A stretch of 64,000 bases of DNA from Nitrospira sp. GTDB taxonomy: Bacteria > Nitrospirota > Nitrospiria > Nitrospirales > Nitrospiraceae. Under the pieces are notes generated by a model. That model had not been told where the DNA came from. It saw only the letters and a program-made list of their open reading frames with translations, and did no database searches. The stretch lies in contig JACOEL010000004.1 in NCBI GenBank assembly GCA_024998625.1, positions 1 through 64,000 on the forward strand. Reading direction: 5' to 3'. Shown here piece by piece: positions 58,840 to 64,000 of this stretch. Made by a program: the position numbers and the translations under genes. Within the stretch, counting starts at the first letter, position 1. Each line of letters begins with the position of its first letter.

Positions 58840-60624
58840 ATGCCGCCTGATTCCTTGGTACACGAGATTCTCAGGCGTCCCGGCACGCTCACCTTTCCCT
58901 CCAATCTCACGGACCTGCCACACCTGACGGCTGTGGCAGGGTCCGTTTCTCAACAACCGACCGGCCATCTCGTCGTTTTTGGAAGCCACGGCCGGCGCAT
59001 CTGTGCGACCGATCCGGACGGTCATCCCTTGCATGAATGTGAATGGGGGACCATCGATGGCGCGCTCCGCCTCCTGCGGGCACGGGTGCATCTCGACTGG
59101 GGGGCCTGGGTCGGCCTGACTCCCAGCGGCCTGGTGAATACCATGACCTTAGACCTGTCGCGCAAACCGGGGTGGCAACGGTTGAGGGCGGACGATCTTC
59201 GTGGCATGGCGGCCCAGGCCATGCGGGTTCCGCTCGAGGAAGTCCGGTTTTTTTATACTGATCAGGACGTGACCATCGGTCCGAAAGGCGCCGCCACGAT
59301 CCGGCACCGGAAGGATGCGATCTATTTTTTGCCTGACGAGACGTTCGATTCCAAGCAATTCATGGCATGCATGGGAGCCATGCATTGGGAGGAGATCGAC
59401 TTTCTTCCGGTGGTGGAGCTGTTTCTCTCGCTGCTGCCCGGCACTGGGTCGGCGCTGTTTGAATTGATTCGCGGGTTGTATGACGATCAGAACCGGACGA
59501 AACCCGCGCCACGTGCTCTGCGGTATCGAGGCATTCCCACCTATCCGTCCGAGGCGGCCTACCGGCTGTTTAGCAATTTTTTCTCCCCGCAGATCCCTGG
59601 CGGGGGCGATCCCTTTCCCCTGTTCATGGATCCCCCGCGGTCGCATATGGTGACCTGGCTTCCGGTGCCGGATGCGCCCAGACGGCATGTCGATGCGACG
59701 CAGAAGCTCTGTGTGACGATTCAAGGACAACGGATCTTGAAGGCCACCTGCTGGGATGATCCCGCCGGACTCTCCTATCAACCGTTCGACCGGCGCGGCG
59801 CGGCGCCCTGTGAACGTGGAGTAGCGGTTGAGCGGGAGCAGCTCCTGTTGGTGGATCGAGGCATCCGACGGGTGCTTCCGTTGGGCCGCAGCTGGGGCCC
59901 CATCACCGGACCGCCAATGGTCGGCGCTACGCGGCCCGGCAGCGATTGGATGTCTGTATTCGGAGGGGCCGCGCCGGTGGTGAGTCCGAACGAGGCGTTC
60001 GGTGCGGTGTTGCTTTATCCGGACGATGAACATGAGATTGGTGAGTTGCCGACGCAGCCGTTCGTGGCGGACTATCTGCAGGACCTCATTGAGCAGGATC
60101 GCCCGTTGGCTGCGCAGGTAGGGCGGGCAGGGTATCAGTTGATCAGCGGATTCGACGCGGCGGTAACGACCTGTATCGGAAGCGACCGCCCCCGCGCCTG
60201 CACCGTGCTGTACGACCACCCTGCTTTCGCGCAACGGCAGGCTCAGATGTTATGGAACCTGTGGGCTCGCGCACAACGATTGGACTGGTTTTCCCAGGTG
60301 CACATGATCGCCCGTGCCGATGAGAGCGGAGATCCGAACAACAGAACGTACGATCTCGCCTACGAGTGGACACCGTTCAGCCACTATGACAAACCGGATG
60401 CGGTGGCTGCGAGGATGCAGCACCTTGCCCGGCAGCTTCTGCCCGGCGCCGTCGCGTTTATCGTCGGTCCTTCAACGGTCGCAGACGGATGTCGAACCGC
60501 CGGAATGCACGTCCAGGCGATCACGCCGGTGGCATCCCTGCCGACGTTTCGGATGCATCAGAGCGTGTTGCCACGCGCGCAGTTGAAGCCGGGCGTCATG
60601 CTGTTTCAGATCGCGCGGCCTTGA
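58840..60624 (+). CDS. Uncharacterised 594-aa protein
   Basis: Long in-frame ORF beginning immediately after the proA stop; no confident family assignment by eye. Confidence 0.65.
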   Translation: MPPDSLVHEILRRPGTLTFPSNLTDLPHLTAVAGSVSQQPTGHLVVFGSHGRRICATDPDGHPLHECEWGTIDGALRLLRARVHLDWGAWVGLTPSGLVNTMTLDLSRKPGWQRLRADDLRGMAAQAMRVPLEEVRFFYTDQDVTIGPKGAATIRHRKDAIYFLPDETFDSKQFMACMGAMHWEEIDFLPVVELFLSLLPGTGSALFELIRGLYDDQNRTKPAPRALRYRGIPTYPSEAAYRLFSNFFSPQIPGGGDPFPLFMDPPRSHMVTWLPVPDAPRRHVDATQKLCVTIQGQRILKATCWDDPAGLSYQPFDRRGAAPCERGVAVEREQLLLVDRGIRRVLPLGRSWGPITGPPMVGATRPGSDWMSVFGGAAPVVSPNEAFGAVLLYPDDEHEIGELPTQPFVADYLQDLIEQDRPLAAQVGRAGYQLISGFDAAVTTCIGSDRPRACTVLYDHPAFAQRQAQMLWNLWARAQRLDWFSQVHMIARADESGDPNNRTYDLAYEWTPFSHYDKPDAVAARMQHLARQLLPGAVAFIVGPSTVADGCRTAGMHVQAITPVASLPTFRMHQSVLPRAQLKPGVMLFQIARP

Positions 60625-60757
60625 GCGGATGCGCGATGGAATGGTCCGAAGGAATTGGGCTACAGTGAGGGCGAAGTTCCTGTTACAATTCCCGATCGGC
60701 ATGTCTGTGGGGGCTACAAGGTCTTCCAGGTTGGTCGATAGAAGGAGCAGCGCGCAT

Positions 60758-61276
60758 ATGGGATGGCGTCACGATCTGAACAGTTCAGGCTCTCGTTGCA
60801 CCGGGACGCTGACCGATTCTTGCGATACTCAGCTCACTAGACTGAGATCCTGCGGAGGATTTTCCTTCATCGAGGTCATGATCGTCGTGGTGATCCTCGC
60901 GATCCTGGCGACGCTGCTGATTCCTCGCGTGATGGGGCGCACGGAAGATGCCAAACGAGCCGCGGCCAAGGCTCAAATCTCGAATATTGACAGTGCCCTT
61001 CAGCTCTATAAGCTCGACAACGGCAATATTCCCACGACCGAGCAGGGCTTGAAGGCCCTGGTCGAGCGGCCTGCGTCAGGTCCTGCTGCCCCCAATTGGA
61101 AGGCCGGCGGGTATCTTCCCAAAGTGCCGGTCGATCCCTGGGGTGCTCCCTACAAGTACACGACTCCGTCCACGCAGGGAGGCGAGTTCGAGATCATTTC
61201 CTTCGGGGCTGACGGGGTCCCCGGAGGTGAAGGAAAAAACGCCGACATCGTAAGTTGGGATCTCGATCGCAACTGA
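60758..61276 (+). CDS. gspG: Type II secretion major pseudopilin
   Basis: SCGG|FSFIEVMIVVVILAILATLLIPRVMGR; DNGNIPTTEQGLKALVERP; GGYLPKVPVDPWGAPYKY; start at RBS GAAGGAG. Confidence 0.92.
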   Translation: MGWRHDLNSSGSRCTGTLTDSCDTQLTRLRSCGGFSFIEVMIVVVILAILATLLIPRVMGRTEDAKRAAAKAQISNIDSALQLYKLDNGNIPTTEQGLKALVERPASGPAAPNWKAGGYLPKVPVDPWGAPYKYTTPSTQGGEFEIISFGADGVPGGEGKNADIVSWDLDRN

Positions 61277-61424
61277 TCCTCCAGCCGTCACCTTCCCTCT
61301 GACTCGGTAGCTGTCGCGAACTATTCGTGCACACCGCCTTCCTTCCGGACTTTCCTGAACCGACTCAAGGTTCTGACCTGGCTGACCGATGAGAAGAGGA
61401 GAAAGATCCTGCCGGAGGGAGGGG

Positions 61425-62621
61425 ATGATGCGACGCGTGGTCTTTGTGGACGATGCGCCGGAGATTTTGAAGCATGTGCAGCGGACACTGGCTCCGATGC
61501 AGGCCGAATGGGCGATGGAGTTCTTTCCCTCCGCTACGGCCGCATTGGCCGCCATCCGTGACACCCCCTGCGACGTGGTGGTGTCGGACATGACGATGCC
61601 GGGGATGGACGGCGCTCAATTTCTCGGCGAAGTGCGCAAGGTCTGTCCACAGGCGACCCGCATCGTTCTGTCCGGAGACCAGAGCCCTGCCAATTATCTG
61701 CGGTCCGCTTCGGTCGCGCATCGATTTCTTCAGAAACCGTTCGATGTCGCTATACTGAAAGCGACCATTGAGAAGGCGGAGGCGTTACGGGATGTGCTGG
61801 CCAATCCCGCGCTGCGCAGCCTGGCGAACGAGATCAAAACGCTGCCGAGTCTCCCGTCGATCTATCAGGAGTTGATGCAGGAGATGCAGGCGCCGCAGGC
61901 CTCGTTGAAAAAGGCATCCCGCATTGTGGCCAAAGATCTCGGCATGGTCACGAAGATCCTGCAGCTGGTGAATTCCGCGTTCTTCGGTCTTCGCACCCGC
62001 GTCTCCGATCCCGAACAGGCGGTGGCACTGCTTGGATTCGATACGATTAAGTCCTTGGTGCTCTCCAGCCAGGTCTTCGCGCAGTTCGACCAGGCGCAGC
62101 TCCCGTCATTTTCCCTAGATGAGTTGTGGCGGCATGCGATGTTCGCCGGCAGCTGCGCGCGACGAATTGCGAAGGAGGCCGGTGCAAGTCAGCAGGTCAC
62201 GGATGAAGCCTTTACCGCTGCCTTGCTCCACGACGTTGGGGTGTTGGTGCTGGCGGCCAACAAGCCCGATGACTACGCGCGTGTCCTGGAGCTGATGCAG
62301 ACGAAACAGCGGCCTGATTGGGAAGCCGAGCGGGAGGTGTTCGGGGCCGATCATGCCCATGTCGGGGCCTATCTACTCGGAATCTGGGGCCTCGGCGACG
62401 GCATTGTGGAAGCGGTGGCCTATCATCACCATCCTGACGATTACAAGGGATCCGGGTTCTGTGCCGTGACCGCCGTTCATGTGGCGAATGCCGTGGCTGA
62501 GGTCCAGGCTCGTCCCGGTGAGAGCCCGACCGAAGTCCCCGGCCTGGATCAGCACTACCTGATGCGTGAAAATTGCCTGCCACAACTTTCCCGTTGGCGC
62601 GATCTCTGTCTCGCGGCTTGA
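61425..62621 (+). CDS. Response regulator receiver + HDOD domain protein
   Basis: RRVVFVDDAPEILKHV; VVSDMTMPGMDG; HDOD LPSLPSIYQELMQEM...LLHDVGVLVLA; GGAGGGAGGGG RBS. Confidence 0.92.
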   Translation: MMRRVVFVDDAPEILKHVQRTLAPMQAEWAMEFFPSATAALAAIRDTPCDVVVSDMTMPGMDGAQFLGEVRKVCPQATRIVLSGDQSPANYLRSASVAHRFLQKPFDVAILKATIEKAEALRDVLANPALRSLANEIKTLPSLPSIYQELMQEMQAPQASLKKASRIVAKDLGMVTKILQLVNSAFFGLRTRVSDPEQAVALLGFDTIKSLVLSSQVFAQFDQAQLPSFSLDELWRHAMFAGSCARRIAKEAGASQQVTDEAFTAALLHDVGVLVLAANKPDDYARVLELMQTKQRPDWEAEREVFGADHAHVGAYLLGIWGLGDGIVEAVAYHHHPDDYKGSGFCAVTAVHVANAVAEVQARPGESPTEVPGLDQHYLMRENCLPQLSRWRDLCLAA

Positions 62622-62706
62622 TTCTGTTCGCGCCTTCTTGACCCCTGGTCTTTTCTGGCAGTACAACCAACCACATATTCTCGGCATTTTCTGATTGGAG
62701 CGGACC

Positions 62707-64000
62707 ATGGGAGGATTCCTATCCGTGCGACCTGCCTCGATCATCAGCTTGCTGACATGCGGACTCATGCTCCTGTGCGCGCCCTGGAGTCTGGCCGGCA
62801 CCGTCAGGGTCGATCTGGGGGGCGAGCAGGGCCCGATGAATCATCGAGCCAACGGGTATCTGGTCAGCATCGAGCCGACAGACCCGCCGATGGAGCTGAT
62901 TCTTCCCTTGAAGCCCACCAGTTTTCGCGGAAACACCGGATATGTGTTGAGTAACTATGACCGGCTCAAACAGGCCGGGGTGAGGGAGTTTCAGCTCACG
63001 CTCGGACTGGTCTTCGAGCATCGTGCCCTGCAGATTTTCGATATCAACCAGATCGGTCTCGACGGGAACTATGAGCCCTGGTTGGCGCATGTGGATCATG
63101 TGATCGATCAGGTGCTGCAGCGACAACTGTCGGTCATCTGGGATATCTATAATGAACCTGATCTTGCGGCGGTTCCTCTCAATGACAGCGAACGACTCAA
63201 AGAAGGCTGGCGGCTGGCCTATCAGCGCATCAAGCAGCGGGTTCCTGGCGCACAGGTCGTCGGGCCGAGCGTAAGTCGATACCGGTTGCTCAAGCCCTTT
63301 CTGGAGTGGAGTGATTCACAGGGGGTCTTTCCCGATGTCGTGGCCTATCATGAATATGCGGATCCATCGGATGCCATCAGGTACGTGACTGATTTGCGCG
63401 ATTACTTGAAAGCCCGCGGCCTGGCGCGGCCGATTTCAGTGAACGAGATCCTGGGGCAGGAGTCCTGGACGATTGCCGGTTATACAGCGGGGGTGATTGC
63501 CGCCTATGAGCGGGCGGACATCCTGAGTGCGATGCGCTCCTGTTGGCCTGATCCTCAGGACACGAGCCGGAGCTACGTGGAAAATACCTGTGATAACCCT
63601 ACGCTGGACGGATTGTTGTATGTCGATCGAAAGCAGAAACGGCCAGGGTGGCACGTCTATAAGACCTATGCGGGGATGGAGGGTGTCCGGCTGTACACCA
63701 TGACGGATAGTCCCAAACTCCATGCCCTCGCCGCGCTGGATAAGACCACCGGCACGTTACGGCTCTTGTTGGGCAAATACGAGGACGATTCGCCTGGTGA
63801 CACGCAAGTCGTGCTGAAGAATATCGGGCGTCTGTTTCCGTCGCAGCACAGCGGGACGGTGCATCTCTGCGCCGAGCAAATACCAGATGTGGGGTCCGGT
63901 CCTCTCGAAGCGCCTGTTGTCACACTCGATCGTGCGCTTTCAGTGGAACATGATGAGCTCTCGTTCACCCTGCCTCAGTTCTATCATTCCGATGCTTATC
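62707..64000 (+). CDS. Secreted clan-A (GH39/GH5-like) glycoside hydrolase, truncated by window end
   Basis: Own translation: signal peptide MGGFLSVRPASIISLLTCGLMLLCAPWSLAG; WDIYNEPD acid/base motif; SVNEILGQE putative nucleophile; no stop before bp 64000. Confidence 0.7.
   Translation, partial: MGGFLSVRPASIISLLTCGLMLLCAPWSLAGTVRVDLGGEQGPMNHRANGYLVSIEPTDPPMELILPLKPTSFRGNTGYVLSNYDRLKQAGVREFQLTLGLVFEHRALQIFDINQIGLDGNYEPWLAHVDHVIDQVLQRQLSVIWDIYNEPDLAAVPLNDSERLKEGWRLAYQRIKQRVPGAQVVGPSVSRYRLLKPFLEWSDSQGVFPDVVAYHEYADPSDAIRYVTDLRDYLKARGLARPISVNEILGQESWTIAGYTAGVIAAYERADILSAMRSCWPDPQDTSRSYVENTCDNPTLDGLLYVDRKQKRPGWHVYKTYAGMEGVRLYTMTDSPKLHALAALDKTTGTLRLLLGKYEDDSPGDTQVVLKNIGRLFPSQHSGTVHLCAEQIPDVGSGPLEAPVVTLDRALSVEHDELSFTLPQFYHSDAY

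Noticed and set aside
59149-60234. 361-aa minus-strand ORF
   Set aside because: Lies within the 594-aa plus-strand ORF; Arg-rich low-plausibility translation typical of GC-rich antisense frames
1-64000. CRISPR arrays, tRNA or rRNA genes
   Set aside because: No regularly spaced repeats, cloverleaf-like tRNA sequences or rRNA-conserved segments were recognised by eye; a tRNAscan/CRISPR finder run would be decisive

Overview
The window reads as a bacterial chromosome segment of moderate-to-high GC, probably from a Nitrospira-like organism (inference from gene style, not verified). (1) About 0.1-40.8 kb is one unidirectional (+) exopolysaccharide/O-antigen-type biosynthesis locus. It encodes a glucose-1-P cytidylyltransferase, several NDP-sugar epimerases/dehydratases, a UDP-sugar dehydrogenase, many GT4/GT2 glycosyltransferases, a NodU/SxtI-type carbamoyltransferase, an SxtJ-like membrane protein plus a 50-aa DUF5989/SxtK-like ORF missing from the supplied track, SGNH hydrolases, AsnB, a FemAB-like protein, a DegT aminotransferase, a polysaccharide deacetylase, an ATP-grasp protein, a low-MW phosphatase, an O-antigen ligase/polymerase and a GT39-like protein. 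No Wzx flippase, ABC exporter or Wza/Wzc was recognised. (2) About 40.8-43.7 kb is a mobile-element scar zone. It holds a 98-bp IS5-like MITE with 18-bp TIRs and a TTAA target duplication, two AT-richer cargo genes, and a decayed IS5-family transposase C-terminus ending in a degenerate TIR next to CTAG. A matching TIR next to CTAG lies at bp 33-50 at the window start. (3) About 43.7-46.4 kb has a minus-strand secreted protein and a second NDP-sugar dehydrogenase. (4) About 46.7-61.3 kb is a hybrid type II secretion/type IV pilus-like operon: secretin with C-terminal cohesin-like domain, four pseudopilin-like proteins, LysM protein, GspF, GspE, PilM/N/O/P-like proteins. proA and a 594-aa uncharacterised protein are embedded in it. 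An HDOD response regulator and a truncated clan-A glycoside hydrolase follow. A 158-bp REP/MITE-like palindromic element lies at 35949-36106. No tRNA, rRNA or CRISPR was recognised.
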